Of a DNA stretch of 64,000 nucleotides, positions 50,191-59,573 are shown in pieces (within the stretch, counting starts at the first letter, position 1; the number at the start of each line of letters is the position of its first letter). The notes beneath the pieces were generated by a model, which saw only the letters and a list, made by a program, of their open reading frames with translations, did not search any database and was not told the origin of the DNA. Source of the stretch: Jongsikchunia kroppenstedtii DSM 45133 (GTDB lineage: Bacteria > Actinomycetota > Actinomycetes > Mycobacteriales > Mycobacteriaceae); assembly GCF_000380485.1 (NCBI RefSeq), contig NZ_AQYG01000047.1:1-64000 (forward strand), in the 5' to 3' direction. The position numbers and the translations under genes are program-made.

Positions 50191-51184
50191 CTACGACTTC
50201 GTTTTACCCTGCCGCATCGCGGCTACCGTGTCGGCGAGGGTCTCTCGCGGGTCGCGATACACGACGCCGAGTTCGCGCTCGCTGGGCGAGTCATCCGAAT
50301 CCGGCATCTGCGTGTAGTACTGCATGCCGGCCTCGCTGAACGCCGAGTTGAGCGGCAGGACGCGGCCGAGCTGATCGAGGATTGCGCCGGCGGCACGCAG
50401 GAACGAATCCGGCACCGGAATCGAATGCACCGTGGTACCCGATACTTTCGAAAGCAGCTGCGCCACTTCATCGACCGACAATCGGTGGCCGCCGGCGGTA
50501 TAGCGTCGCGGCCCGCGGCCGGGCTCCAGCAGCGCGGCATGCAGCATTCCCAGATCGCGAACGTCGACCACCAGCCAGGCGGCGCTGCGGCCGGGGAGCG
50601 ACCGCACCTGCAGTGCCCCACGCACGCCCTCGGCGGCCTCGCCGAACTGTTCGCCGACGGGCGGCCCGAGCACCATTCCCGGGTACGTGATGTTCACCGG
50701 CGCGCCGGAGTTTTGCAGCTCCCGGGCGTACAACTCGACGCGCGCCTTCGACCGGCCATAGCCGTCCTCGCTGCCACCGGCCGCCGGCAGGTCCGCCTCG
50801 AACTTCTCCAGGCCCGGATGAAACAGGGCCGCGATGCTCGACACGTGCACGATCGAGTCCAGACCCAGGTCGGCTGCCTGGCCCAGGACATTATGTGCGC
50901 CTTCGAGATTCGTGGCCATCGTTCTCGGCCCGCGACGGGTCGGTGCTGACCATCGCCGCCGCATGGACCACGGCATCGCAGCCGGACAGCGCGCGTTTCA
51001 CCGAGTCAGCATCGGTGATATCGCCCATCACATGATCGGAGACGTCGATGCCGAGGTTCGCCGTCGAGGAGTACAACCGCTCGGGACGACGAACCAGGAA
51101 TCGCACGTCATGCCCCGCGTCGACGATCGCCTTCGCGGTCCATCCACCTACGAATCCGGTTCCACCGGTGACCAATACCCGCAT
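50191..51184 (-). pseudogene. NAD-dependent epimerase/dehydratase broken by a frameshift
   Basis: Two frames make one extended SDR of about 330 residues. The first, from the ATG at 51184, begins MRVLVTGGTGFVGGWTAKAI and runs to DAVVHAAAMVSTDPSRAEN near 50920. The second, in another frame, starts MATNLEGAHNVLGQAADLGLDSIVHVSSIAAL and goes to the end at 50191, with YGRSKARVE as the Y-x-x-x-K site. The last conserved residue before and the first after are adjacent, so a one-base change at about 50915-50927 explains it. It may be a true pseudogene or a sequencing error; an in-frame restart at the internal ATG is unlikely to work. Confidence 0.85.
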
Positions 51185-51244
51185 ACGACGACGCTAATGC
51201 GGACATACCGGCTGCCCCAGGGTTCGTCCCGAACGACGGGACGA

Positions 51245-53074
51245 TCAGACGTCAAGGATGTGCGGCAGGCCCTGCCGCCACCGATCCCGGTCGAGATCCT
51301 TGAGCGGATCCATCAACTCGGGCTCCCACAACGGGTAGATGGCGGCCCGCTCGGCGTTGCTGTCGGTGCGGTCGAGGATCGCATTCGCCACGCGACGGCC
51401 GGATTCGTTGGCCCCCTCCATCGTCGCGAGATCGATGTTCGACCGGACATGGTCGCCGCCGATGAACAGGTTCGAGATCTCCGTCTCGGCGGTGGGGCGA
51501 TGCGGGTACGAGCCGGCGGTATTCACCAGCAACGGGGTCGCATTGAAAGCCTTGCCGTTCCGCCAGGTCACGCCCGGATCCAGGTGCCACCTGACCAGTT
51601 CGTCGTCGTTGATCAGCCGATAGCCACCGCGGTTCAGCCCACGCCGGAGCTGCTCCCACACCTCGCGGCTGATCTCCTCGGCCGTGCATTGCTTCGCGGT
51701 CTTGCCGTACAGCACGCCGGGCACGTCCCAGTTCGAGATGTCGACCGACAGAATCTCCTGGACCTCGCCGTCGCCGTAGGTGCGACCGATATCCTGACCC
51801 CACGGTTCGGCCTGGAAGATCGCCGTCAGCGACCAGGGCGCCCCCAGCAGCGCGATATGCGATGTCGGGGTCCCGGCACGTTTGCGGAGGTAGTACTGAA
51901 TGCCGACCATCCAGTCGTCGACGAGCTGACGGACCCCGGCGAGCCCGGGCGCCGCGCGCAGCACATCGGGAGTCAGCAGCGGCTTGAGCCGGTCGACCGG
52001 CATCGCCGTCATGTACCAGTCGGCGACCACCGACGACGTCGCGCCTGAGCTCGTCGTCACCTGGGTCTCCGTGATGCGCCTGCCGGACACCCGGAGACCG
52101 CTCAGCCCGGTGTTCATCACGAACCGCACGCCCCGCGATGTCAGATACCGGACCCACGGATCGATCCAGGCCTCGTTGGTGGGCCGGTTGAGGAGCCGGT
52201 CGATCCCCTGCAGCAGCCCGTTGGCATATTGCGGAACCAGCGGCCCGCTGCCCGCGTATGCCAGCGCCAGCGCCGTCTGCCCGATCGTGCGCGCCGACGC
52301 CGTCTGCGCCTTGGCCGCCACCAACGACGACGTGAACGATGTCGCCAGGTAGGTGCGGTAGTCGGCGGACATCTGATACGCCTTGATGTAGTTCATCCAC
52401 GACACGTTGTCCCACTGGCCGATTCGACGTTCCTGGCAGCTGGTGGCCATCACCGTCATCCGCAGCGCCGCATATGTCTGCTCCGTCATCGGGATGTTCT
52501 TCATGCTGGCGAACATGTCGATGAACGCGTTCTGAATGTTCTTCAGCTGCAGCGTCGTATCGGCCGTCTTCTTGATCCCGATCCGGGACGCCGGCATGAT
52601 GACCGGCCGGTAGTCGGCGCCGTAGAGGCCCAGCGTGAGCGCGTCCGCACTCACCAGGTGGGCCGCCTTCACGTTGCTGTCCCCCACCGGGATTCGAGAC
52701 ATCGTGTTCGGCACATGCTGATAACAGCCGGGGAAGAACCGGAAGCCATGTTCGCCGGGCAGGTCTTGACGCCCACCCTTTCCGGTGCCGACGACCGGCA
52801 TGCTCCGCGCCTTGCCGCCAAGGTATGACGGCTCGTACACGGTCACCGAATAGCCGCGTTCGATCAGCTCGTGCGCGGCCGACAGTCCGGCCATGCCTCC
52901 GCCGAAGATCGCCACCTCACGGCCACGCGCTCGACCGGTCGACGGGTTCGCGGCCGCGTGCGGTGCGAAGGCGGTGGATCCGAACATCGCAGCGCCCATC
53001 GCCGCGCCGGTCCCCCGCAGCAGATCCCGTCTGGAAACACCGTGTGCAGCGCCGATCCCCAATTTTTCTCCCAC
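51245..53074 (-). CDS. Tat-exported FAD-dependent amine-oxidase-fold oxidoreductase (HpnE/phytoene-desaturase-like)
   Basis: A 609-residue protein. The N terminus carries a twin-arginine signal (VSRRDLLRGTGAAMGAAMFGSTAFA, RR at 15-16 and a hydrophobic segment), so it is exported folded with FAD. The core starts VAIFGGGMAGLSAAHELIERGYSVTVYEPSYLGG, the GxGxxG-type dinucleotide motif, and closes with NLFIGGDHVRSNIDLATMEGANESGRRVA, the FAD-binding end of the carotenoid/squalene oxidoreductase type. Substrate unknown, perhaps a terpenoid or sterol lipid in the envelope. An alternative is a hydroxysqualene dehydroxylase-like enzyme. Confidence 0.85.
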   Translation of the reverse strand: MGEKLGIGAAHGVSRRDLLRGTGAAMGAAMFGSTAFAPHAAANPSTGRARGREVAIFGGGMAGLSAAHELIERGYSVTVYEPSYLGGKARSMPVVGTGKGGRQDLPGEHGFRFFPGCYQHVPNTMSRIPVGDSNVKAAHLVSADALTLGLYGADYRPVIMPASRIGIKKTADTTLQLKNIQNAFIDMFASMKNIPMTEQTYAALRMTVMATSCQERRIGQWDNVSWMNYIKAYQMSADYRTYLATSFTSSLVAAKAQTASARTIGQTALALAYAGSGPLVPQYANGLLQGIDRLLNRPTNEAWIDPWVRYLTSRGVRFVMNTGLSGLRVSGRRITETQVTTSSGATSSVVADWYMTAMPVDRLKPLLTPDVLRAAPGLAGVRQLVDDWMVGIQYYLRKRAGTPTSHIALLGAPWSLTAIFQAEPWGQDIGRTYGDGEVQEILSVDISNWDVPGVLYGKTAKQCTAEEISREVWEQLRRGLNRGGYRLINDDELVRWHLDPGVTWRNGKAFNATPLLVNTAGSYPHRPTAETEISNLFIGGDHVRSNIDLATMEGANESGRRVANAILDRTDSNAERAAIYPLWEPELMDPLKDLDRDRWRQGLPHILDV

Positions 53075-53262
53075 TCAGCGGCCCGACCCACTGGACGCGA
53101 ACACTATCGCGGTCGGTCCGCGACGGTGCCACGGGCCGGGTATCGGCGGTCGCTGGATTCGCGCAGTGTCGCCGACCAGCCACGCGGGACGCCCAGCATT
53201 GCGAAGATGAGACGGCGGCGGATTTCCCGATAACACCACGACACAGGACGAGGACACAGCCC

Positions 53263-53946
53263 ATGGCCACCCGCATCTTGAACGTCGTCACAAACGTCGG
53301 CCACTACGACGATCCGTCCCATGAGACGGGTCTGTGGCTGTCCGAACTTACGCACGCCTGGCACGTCTTCGAACAGCACGGATTCGATCAGTCCATCGTG
53401 AGCCCCGCGGGCGGGCCCAGTCCGCTGGAGCCGCGGTCGCTCACATTCCCCAACTACGACAAGACCGCGAAGGCATGGCGAGCCGACACCGCACGAATGG
53501 CGCTCCTCGAGCACACCGCGAGCCCCGACCAGATCGATTCGGCCGACTACGACGCCATCTTCTTCACCGGCGGGCACGCCGTCATGTACGACTTCCCGGA
53601 CAGCGACGGGCTGCAGCGGATCAGCCGGGAGATCTTCGAGCGCGGCGGCATCGTCGCCGCGGTCTGCCATGGCTACTGCGGCCTGCTCAACACAAAGCTG
53701 TCCGACGGCAGCTATCTCGTCGCGGGCCGCGAGCTCACCGGGTTCGCCTGGCAGGAAGAGGTCCTCGCGCGGGTGGACAAGCTCGTGCCCTACAACGCCG
53801 AGGCAGAGATGAAGAAGCGCGGGGCGCGCTACCGGAAGGCCCGGCTGCCGTTCGTCTCCTACGCGGTGGTCGACGGCAACCTCGTCACCGGCCAGAACCC
53901 CGGATCGGCAAAGGAGACCGCGACGAAGATCGCAGCCAAGCTCTAA
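53263..53946 (+). CDS. type 1 glutamine amidotransferase-like DJ-1/PfpI protein
   Basis: A 227-residue protein from the ATG at 53263. The pattern ILNVVTNVGHYDDPSHETGLWLSELTHAWHVFEQHGFDQSIVSPAGG, DAIFFTGGHAVMYDFPD and GGIVAAVCHGYCGLLNTKL (nucleophile Cys in CHG) is the Hsp31/YedU-type DJ-1 branch, with E of HETGLW and the catalytic triad completed by His. In relatives it is a glyoxalase III or deglycase. The frame runs upstream to 52825 antisense to the FAD enzyme; the ATG at 53263 has no strong ribosome binding site but matches homology. Monocistronic. Confidence 0.88.
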   Translation: MATRILNVVTNVGHYDDPSHETGLWLSELTHAWHVFEQHGFDQSIVSPAGGPSPLEPRSLTFPNYDKTAKAWRADTARMALLEHTASPDQIDSADYDAIFFTGGHAVMYDFPDSDGLQRISREIFERGGIVAAVCHGYCGLLNTKLSDGSYLVAGRELTGFAWQEEVLARVDKLVPYNAEAEMKKRGARYRKARLPFVSYAVVDGNLVTGQNPGSAKETATKIAAKL

Positions 53947-54071
53947 CTCTCTCCGCTCAGTGGGAGCTTCGGTGAACGCCGCCGCATGCGCGCGTTAGCT
54001 TCGGGGCGTACGCGATTCGCACGAAATACGTCACCGCTGTTGATGCGGCAACTAGGAAGGCCCACGATCGA

Positions 54072-54986
54072 ATGGACATCCTGATAGTCGGCGGCTCCGG
54101 AATGATCGGCGCATCCACGGCACTGCACCTGCGCGAGCGCGGCAACGCGGTCACGGTCGCCGCTCGTCGGCCGCTCGACGAGGACTCGCCGGTACGGGAC
54201 TTCCCCGCGCTGCTGGGCGACTACACAGAACAGACCTTCACCACCGCACAGCTCGCACCGTTCGACGCGATCGTCTTCGCTGCCGGCCAGGATGTGCGAC
54301 ACATGCCGCGCGACACCGATGCGGCCACCTTCTGGGAACGCACCCAAAGCCGTGGCGTTCCCCAGTTCGCGGCGCTGGCCAAGCAGGCGGGTGTCGGCCG
54401 GTTCGTTCAAGTCGGCAGCTATTACCACCACCTGCACCCCGAGCTGGCGGCCACGGTGCCCTACATCGCCGCCCGCCAGGCCGCCGACGAGGGTGCACGC
54501 GCGCTCGCCGACGAGGACTTCGCGGTGTGCACGCTCAATCCCCCGTCGATCCTCGGCGCGATCTCCGGTGTTTCCGCCCGCCGCTATCGGCGGTTGTTTG
54601 CCTGGGCGGCCGGCGAGGTACCGGACATCCCGGATTTTGCTCCGCCGGGCGGGTCCAACTACATGTCGGCGCGGTCGCTGGCGCAGTCGATCGCGGGTGC
54701 GGTCGAACGCGGCGAATCCGGGCACGCCTATCTGATCGGCGACCAGAACCTGACGTTCCGCGACTATTTCCAGATGCTGGTCGACGCTGCCGGCGGGGGC
54801 CGGACCATCGACGAGCGCGATGAGGAGCATCCGCTGCTCCCCGATTCGATGATCGTTCAGGGGCGCGGCAACACCATGTTCTACGAGCCTGACGCGGCGG
54901 AGACCGCGCTGCTCGGCTATGACCGCGACGACTGCGCGCGGGCGATCGCGGAAATGGCACAGGTCGTCCGGAGCGCTGCCGAATAA
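54072..54986 (+). CDS. NAD-dependent epimerase/dehydratase-like protein
   Basis: A 304-residue extended SDR. MDILIVGGSGMIGASTALHLRERGNAVTVAARR is the nucleotide-binding start; FAAGQDVRHMPRDTDAATFWERTQ and FVQVGSYYHHLHPE follow, while the usual Y-x-x-x-K position is occupied by VPYIAARQAADEG. The stop overlaps the start of the next SDR as TAATG, so the two form an operon. A substrate cannot be named. Confidence 0.88.
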   Translation: MDILIVGGSGMIGASTALHLRERGNAVTVAARRPLDEDSPVRDFPALLGDYTEQTFTTAQLAPFDAIVFAAGQDVRHMPRDTDAATFWERTQSRGVPQFAALAKQAGVGRFVQVGSYYHHLHPELAATVPYIAARQAADEGARALADEDFAVCTLNPPSILGAISGVSARRYRRLFAWAAGEVPDIPDFAPPGGSNYMSARSLAQSIAGAVERGESGHAYLIGDQNLTFRDYFQMLVDAAGGGRTIDERDEEHPLLPDSMIVQGRGNTMFYEPDAAETALLGYDRDDCARAIAEMAQVVRSAAE

Positions 54987-55804
54987 TGGCCGCCACGACA
55001 ACGACTTTCGCGCCCGGGCCACTGCTGCGAGGCCGGCGGGCCATCGTGACCGGTGGTGCGGCCGGCATCGGGGCGGCCATCGTCAAGGCATTCGCGTCGC
55101 ACGGCGCCGACGTTCTCGCCGTCGACATCAATCCGGGCGGTGACCTCCAGTTCGATCGGGATGCCGGCGGCGCCGTCACGTTCCTGACCGGTGACGTGCT
55201 GAGCGAGACGGTGGACGCCGCACTCGTCGCGCATCGGCCGGATGTCCTGGTGCACAACGTGGGCCATTTTCACCGTGCGCCGCAACGATTCGCCGACGAC
55301 ACCGCCGACCAGTGGTCGGCGCTGCACGAGGTGAACATCGGTCATGTGCTCCGGTTGACCCACGCCGTCCTGCCGGGCATGGCCGAGCGCGGCGGCGGAT
55401 CGATCATCAGTCTCACGACGGTCGAATCGCATCGGGCCATTCCCGGGCACACGGTCTACTCGGCGTACAAGGCCGCCCTCACCCAGTTCACCCGCTCGCT
55501 GTCGGCCGAGGTCGGCCCAGATGGCATCCGAGTCAACGCGATTGCGCCGGACCTGATCGAGACGCCGCAGGTTCCCTACGCGGAGATCGTCCCCGAGTCC
55601 AACCGGCCGCTGTGGCGCAACTGGTCGCCGCTCGGCGGGCCCGGCACCCCCGAGGACGTTGCCGGTGCCGCACTGTTTCTCGCCTCCGACCTCTCTCGCT
55701 TCGTCACCGGGTCGACCATCCACGTCGACGGCGGCACCCACGGGTCGGGCGGCTGGGTACCGCGGCAGAGCGGCGGCTGGACCAACCGGCCGCGCAACCC
55801 CTAG
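54986..55804 (+). CDS. short-chain dehydrogenase/reductase
   Basis: A 272-residue classical SDR. AIVTGGAAGIGAAIVKAFASHGADVLAVDIN gives the cofactor motif and an acidic residue favouring NAD. Further motifs are HNVGHFHRAP, SIISLTTVESHRAIPGHTVYSAYKAALTQFT (S, Y, K) and GSTIHVDGGTHGSGGWVP. It is translated from the overlap with the epimerase. The end of the gene overlaps the end of a convergent membrane-protein gene by 4 bp. Likely the same unknown pathway as the upstream epimerase. Confidence 0.92.
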   Translation: MAATTTTFAPGPLLRGRRAIVTGGAAGIGAAIVKAFASHGADVLAVDINPGGDLQFDRDAGGAVTFLTGDVLSETVDAALVAHRPDVLVHNVGHFHRAPQRFADDTADQWSALHEVNIGHVLRLTHAVLPGMAERGGGSIISLTTVESHRAIPGHTVYSAYKAALTQFTRSLSAEVGPDGIRVNAIAPDLIETPQVPYAEIVPESNRPLWRNWSPLGGPGTPEDVAGAALFLASDLSRFVTGSTIHVDGGTHGSGGWVPRQSGGWTNRPRNP

Positions 55805-56511
55805 ACGACCGGGCGCCGCGGTGCGGTTCGGAGAATGCCGACGCCGACAATCGCGATCCAGAGCATCGTGATCAGCCCGACCAACGCGTCCGCGCCCCAG
55901 CCGTTCACGGCATAGAAATGCGTGGCGTCCATCCCGAAGTACATGGAGGGCACCGCGGCGAGGTTGAGAATCGCCACGACGACGCTGCCGCGAATGACGC
56001 GCGGCCCGGCGATGCGCTCCCCTCCCGGCACGGAAGCCGCGTGCGCGAACCCGCCGAGGAACATGGCGATGAAAATGTGCGCGATCGGGCCGTGTGCCAA
56101 CGCCATCGCTGCCGCCAACGGCCCGTCCGTGGTCGGGTCAAGCGTGCCGTCCGGGTACTCCAACACCGTGCCCACTTCCAGCGACGTTGCGAACAGGATG
56201 ACGACCGCGTAGATCAGCAGCGACGCGGTCGCGATCCGACCTGATAGTGCGGCGACGTGACTCCCGGTGCTCTTGAGCGGCCCTGCCACCGCGATCCCGA
56301 ACACCAGCAGCGCCGCAACAAAAATCAACGTGACCAGCCCACGGGTCAGCACGTTGGACGCCGGTGGTGCATCGGAGTACACGAAGTACAGGCCGACGAC
56401 CGGCACCGATAGCAGGCCCGCAAGCACCGCGGCCCAGCCCGCAGCTCTGATATCGAACTGGTTGCCACCCAATGCATTCGGCTGAACTGATTGCTCCGTT
56501 GTGATCCTCAT
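55801..56511 (-). CDS. multi-pass membrane protein of unknown function
   Basis: A 236-residue protein from the ATG at 56511 with six or seven hydrophobic helices (AAGWAAVLAGLLSVPVVGLYFVY, LVTLIFVAALLVFGIAVAG, TASLLIYAVVILFATSLEV, HGPIAHIFIAMFLGGFAHA, VIRGSVVVAILNLAAVPSMYFG, ALVGLITMLWIAIVGVGIL). The length and the loop after helix 4 resemble uncharacterised actinobacterial membrane proteins sometimes called DUF4386-like. It is divergent from the histidine kinase (128-bp gap) and may be its target. Confidence 0.65.
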   Translation of the reverse strand: MRITTEQSVQPNALGGNQFDIRAAGWAAVLAGLLSVPVVGLYFVYSDAPPASNVLTRGLVTLIFVAALLVFGIAVAGPLKSTGSHVAALSGRIATASLLIYAVVILFATSLEVGTVLEYPDGTLDPTTDGPLAAAMALAHGPIAHIFIAMFLGGFAHAASVPGGERIAGPRVIRGSVVVAILNLAAVPSMYFGMDATHFYAVNGWGADALVGLITMLWIAIVGVGILRTAPRRPVV

Positions 56512-56639
56512 GTCATGAGCGTGCCGCGACCCGGGCGGCCGAGCATCTGCCGACCGGGTCGACTCGGTGGACCAAAGTCGACCGCCGACTACAACTTTCG
56601 ACGACATCCATCGGGCCCTCGACCATCTAGGGTGGCACT

Positions 56640-57788
56640 GTGCAGCGCGGTACGGAGCAAGGAATCCGCGGCCTTTGCCATCGCATCGAGCCGGGCGCAC
56701 GGGCAGCGCTCGTCGTCCTGGCATCCTTCGCCGGCGGGCTGGCCCTGTTGTTCCTCGTTCTCGAGCAGCGGCCCGACGGACTCTGGCGGTACGTCGACAT
56801 CGGCGTCGGCGCAGTGGCTTGCCTGCTGCTGCTGATTCGCCGTCGCGCCCCGGTGCTGGTCGCGATCGTTCTTGCCGGTGTCGCGGCCGTATTCGCTACC
56901 GCGGGTGTGGCCAACTACGTGGCGTTGTTCGCCGTGGCGCGACGCCGCCGGCTGGAGGTCGCGTTCGCCGTCGCGATCATCGACATCGTCGCGGCGCTGG
57001 TGTTCTGGTCGCTGTATCCAGCGAATGCCAGCGTGAGCCTCACCGTTGTGGTGAACGTCGCGATCGCCGTCGCGGTGGTCGCATGGGGCGCACTGCAGCA
57101 GACCCAGCAGGATCTCGTGGAGGTGTATCGCGACCGGGCGGTGCGCATCGAGCGCGAACAGGAGCTGCGGGCCGAGCGGATTCGGATGGCCGAACGCGAG
57201 CGCATCGCCCAGGACATGCACGATTCCGTCGCGCATTACGCCTCGTTGATCGCGCTCTACGGCGGTGGACTCGAGGTGGCCGGCGCCACCGACCCGCGGA
57301 CTGTCAGCGAGACCGGCCGAACGATTCGCCAGACCGCCGGCCGCGCTCTGGACGAACTGCGCACGGTGATCGGGATACTGCGCGACCCATCGGAGCCGAT
57401 CGCGGCCGACTCCGGCACTGATTCCGTCACTGAGCTGGTCGACGAGGCCCGCGCGGCCGGCCAACTCGTCGTCGCGCATATCGACCACAGCGTTGACGGC
57501 ACCGAATGCGCTGTCGCCGAGGATGTTTACCGGATCGTGCAGGAGGGGCTGACCAACGCTCGTAAGCATGCGCCCGGCGCGCTGGTCACCGTCGACGTCG
57601 AGCGGCTCGACGACGCGGTCCTGGTCACCATCACCAACCCCACGGGCGACGCGGCAATCAAGGCGCCCGGCAACCGGATCGGGCTCGTCACCCTGACCGA
57701 GCGGGCCGAAGCGATCGGCGGCAGCTTCGAGCACGGCGAAACGCCGCGGGGCGAATTCCGCATCCATGGAAGGCTGCCCTGCGAATGA
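56640..57788 (+). CDS. NarL-type sensor histidine kinase
   Basis: A 382-residue kinase starting at the GTG at 56640. Four or five transmembrane helices (about residues 20-152) without a large sensor domain; then a coiled coil (LVEVYRDRAVRIEREQELRAERIRMAERERI); then the HisKA_3 dimerisation helix with H194 in IAQDMHDSVAHYASLIALYGG; then the ATP-binding domain (VYRIVQEGLTNARKHAPGALV, N box; NRIGLVTLTERAEAIGG, G box). The phosphorylated histidine is in the family's MHD motif. It overlaps the response regulator gene by 4 bp. Confidence 0.92.
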   Translation: MQRGTEQGIRGLCHRIEPGARAALVVLASFAGGLALLFLVLEQRPDGLWRYVDIGVGAVACLLLLIRRRAPVLVAIVLAGVAAVFATAGVANYVALFAVARRRRLEVAFAVAIIDIVAALVFWSLYPANASVSLTVVVNVAIAVAVVAWGALQQTQQDLVEVYRDRAVRIEREQELRAERIRMAERERIAQDMHDSVAHYASLIALYGGGLEVAGATDPRTVSETGRTIRQTAGRALDELRTVIGILRDPSEPIAADSGTDSVTELVDEARAAGQLVVAHIDHSVDGTECAVAEDVYRIVQEGLTNARKHAPGALVTVDVERLDDAVLVTITNPTGDAAIKAPGNRIGLVTLTERAEAIGGSFEHGETPRGEFRIHGRLPCE

Positions 57789-58453
57789 GCCCGACCACTG
57801 TGCTGCTCGTCGACGACGATCCGATGGTCCGCACCGGATTGTCGATGGTCCTGTCCGCGGATGACTCGATCGCGGTGGTCGCCGAAGCCGCGGACGGTGC
57901 CGAGGCCCTCCTCCGCGCCCGCGAGCTCCGACCCGACGTTGTCTTGATGGATCTGCAGATGCCGCACGTCGACGGGGTCGAGGCCACCCGACGCATCCGC
58001 TCCGAACTGACCGTTCCGATCCTGATGCTGACCACCTTTCATCTCGATCTACACGTCATCGATGCGCTGCAGGCCGGCGCCAACGGCTATCTCCTCAAAG
58101 ACATAGCGCCGCAAGAACTCTGCCACGCCGTCCATATCGCGGCCGGCGGCGAATCGGTCTTCTCGGCGCGGATCACCCGGCAACTCGTCGCCCGCCATGA
58201 CGACACAACCGACGCTGCGGCCGACAAGAGCCGTCACGCACTCGATGCACTGACGGATCGGGAACGGACGGTCGCCGAAGCGGTGGCCGAGGGCGCATCC
58301 AACGCGACCATCGCCCAGGCGCTGTTCATGAGCGAGAGCACCGTCAAGACGCACATATCCCGCATCCTGACCAAGACCGGGCTGGATAACCGGGTTCAGC
58401 TCGCTCTCTTGGTGTTTCAGGTCCAGCATGCACAGCAACGACGACCCGGCTGA
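57785..58453 (+). CDS. NarL/FixJ-family response regulator
   Basis: A 222-residue partner of the kinase. The receiver domain shows VLLVDDDPMVRTGLSMVL and the phospho-acceptor D56 in VVLMDLQMPHVDG, with T/K of the active site in MLTTFHLD and LLKDIAP. The C-terminal LuxR helix-turn-helix is LTDRERTVAEAVAEGASNATIAQALFMSESTVKTHISRIL (read in parts, about 155-200). Likely targets are the divergent membrane-protein gene and the operon itself, but this is inferred from position. Confidence 0.94.
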   Translation: MSPTTVLLVDDDPMVRTGLSMVLSADDSIAVVAEAADGAEALLRARELRPDVVLMDLQMPHVDGVEATRRIRSELTVPILMLTTFHLDLHVIDALQAGANGYLLKDIAPQELCHAVHIAAGGESVFSARITRQLVARHDDTTDAAADKSRHALDALTDRERTVAEAVAEGASNATIAQALFMSESTVKTHISRILTKTGLDNRVQLALLVFQVQHAQQRRPG

Positions 58454-58570
58454 GTGCGACGTGCCGCCGCGCAACGCACCCACTGAGCGGAATTCACCCG
58501 CGACTCAGCCGCGCTGTCGGGCACACTCGACCGCGACGCCCATCCGCCCTGCACGTCGAGGAGTGCCGAC

Positions 58571-59497
58571 ATGGTTGACCCGATACCGAATATGCGTGAG
58601 CTCGCGGCCCAGGTCAGCAACTGGGGCCGGTGGGGCGATGACGACGAACTCGGCACCACCAATCTGATCACTCCGGAACGCGTGGCCGCGGCAGCCGCGC
58701 TGGTACGGACCGGCGACATCTTCGATCTCGGAATCCCGCTCGACAGCAACGGCCCCCAACCCGGCGGATTTCGGATCAACCCGATCCGCTTGATGTCCGA
58801 GAACGGACAGGAGCAGATGTTTCCGGGCGGATTCAAGTACGCCGACGACTACATCTTCATGCCGCTGCAGGCCGGTTCGCAGTACGACTCGCTCGCGCAT
58901 GTGTATTACGACGATCAGCTCTACAACGGGTTCCCGGCGACCGGCCTCACGGTCAAGGGCGCCGACAGATGCGGTATTCACACGCAGGCGCGCGGCATCG
59001 CCGGCCGCGGCGTGCTCCTCGACGTCGCGCGGCACAGTGGGGTGGACTGGCTCGAGGCCGGCTCGGTGATCAGCCCGGCCGAACTCGATGATGTGGCCAC
59101 CGCGCAGGGCGTCGAGATCGGCCCCGGCGACATCCTGCTGATCCGAACCGGTTGGCGCGCAAAGTTCGTCGCCGAGCGGGACGCGACGGCCTTCATGTCC
59201 GGCGAGCCGGGCCTCGGCCTGGCGTGCGCCGCGTGGCTGCGGGAACGGGATGTCGCGGTGATCGGCTCCGACAACTTCGCGGTCGAGGTGCTGCCTGGGG
59301 AGAATCCCAAGGCCGCGCTGGAGCTGCATATGGTGCTGATCCGCGACATGGGCATGACACTCGCCGAAATGCTTGACCTCGAACAGCTTTCGGCCGCGTG
59401 CGCCACGGATGGCGTCTACGAGTTCTTCTATACCGGGTCTCCGCTGAAGTTCACCCGCGGCATCGGTTCCCCGATCAACCCGCTCGCCATCCGCTGA
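58571..59497 (+). CDS. cyclase-family (kynurenine formamidase-like) hydrolase
   Basis: A 308-residue protein of the PF04199 cyclase family. The middle shows QAGSQYDSLAHVYYDDQLYNGF in place of the usual H-x-G-T-H-x-D-x-P, so the histidine-based metal ligand set is altered (S for the first H, S-L-A-H for T-H). Later parts (RGVLLDVARHSGVDWL, GPGDILLIRTGW, NFAVEVLP, ELHMVLIRDMGMTLAEMLDLEQL) are standard. Many relatives with this variant hydrolyse or hydrate unusual substrates in catabolic clusters. The ATG at 58571 is the likely start. Substrate unknown. Confidence 0.87.
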   Translation: MVDPIPNMRELAAQVSNWGRWGDDDELGTTNLITPERVAAAAALVRTGDIFDLGIPLDSNGPQPGGFRINPIRLMSENGQEQMFPGGFKYADDYIFMPLQAGSQYDSLAHVYYDDQLYNGFPATGLTVKGADRCGIHTQARGIAGRGVLLDVARHSGVDWLEAGSVISPAELDDVATAQGVEIGPGDILLIRTGWRAKFVAERDATAFMSGEPGLGLACAAWLRERDVAVIGSDNFAVEVLPGENPKAALELHMVLIRDMGMTLAEMLDLEQLSAACATDGVYEFFYTGSPLKFTRGIGSPINPLAIR

Positions 59498-59573
59498 TCT
59501 CAGATATAGATCCGTCACAGCGCTTCAGCCCTTTTATGGCGGCACCCGAGGCCTCCTTCGCTATTGTCACCGC

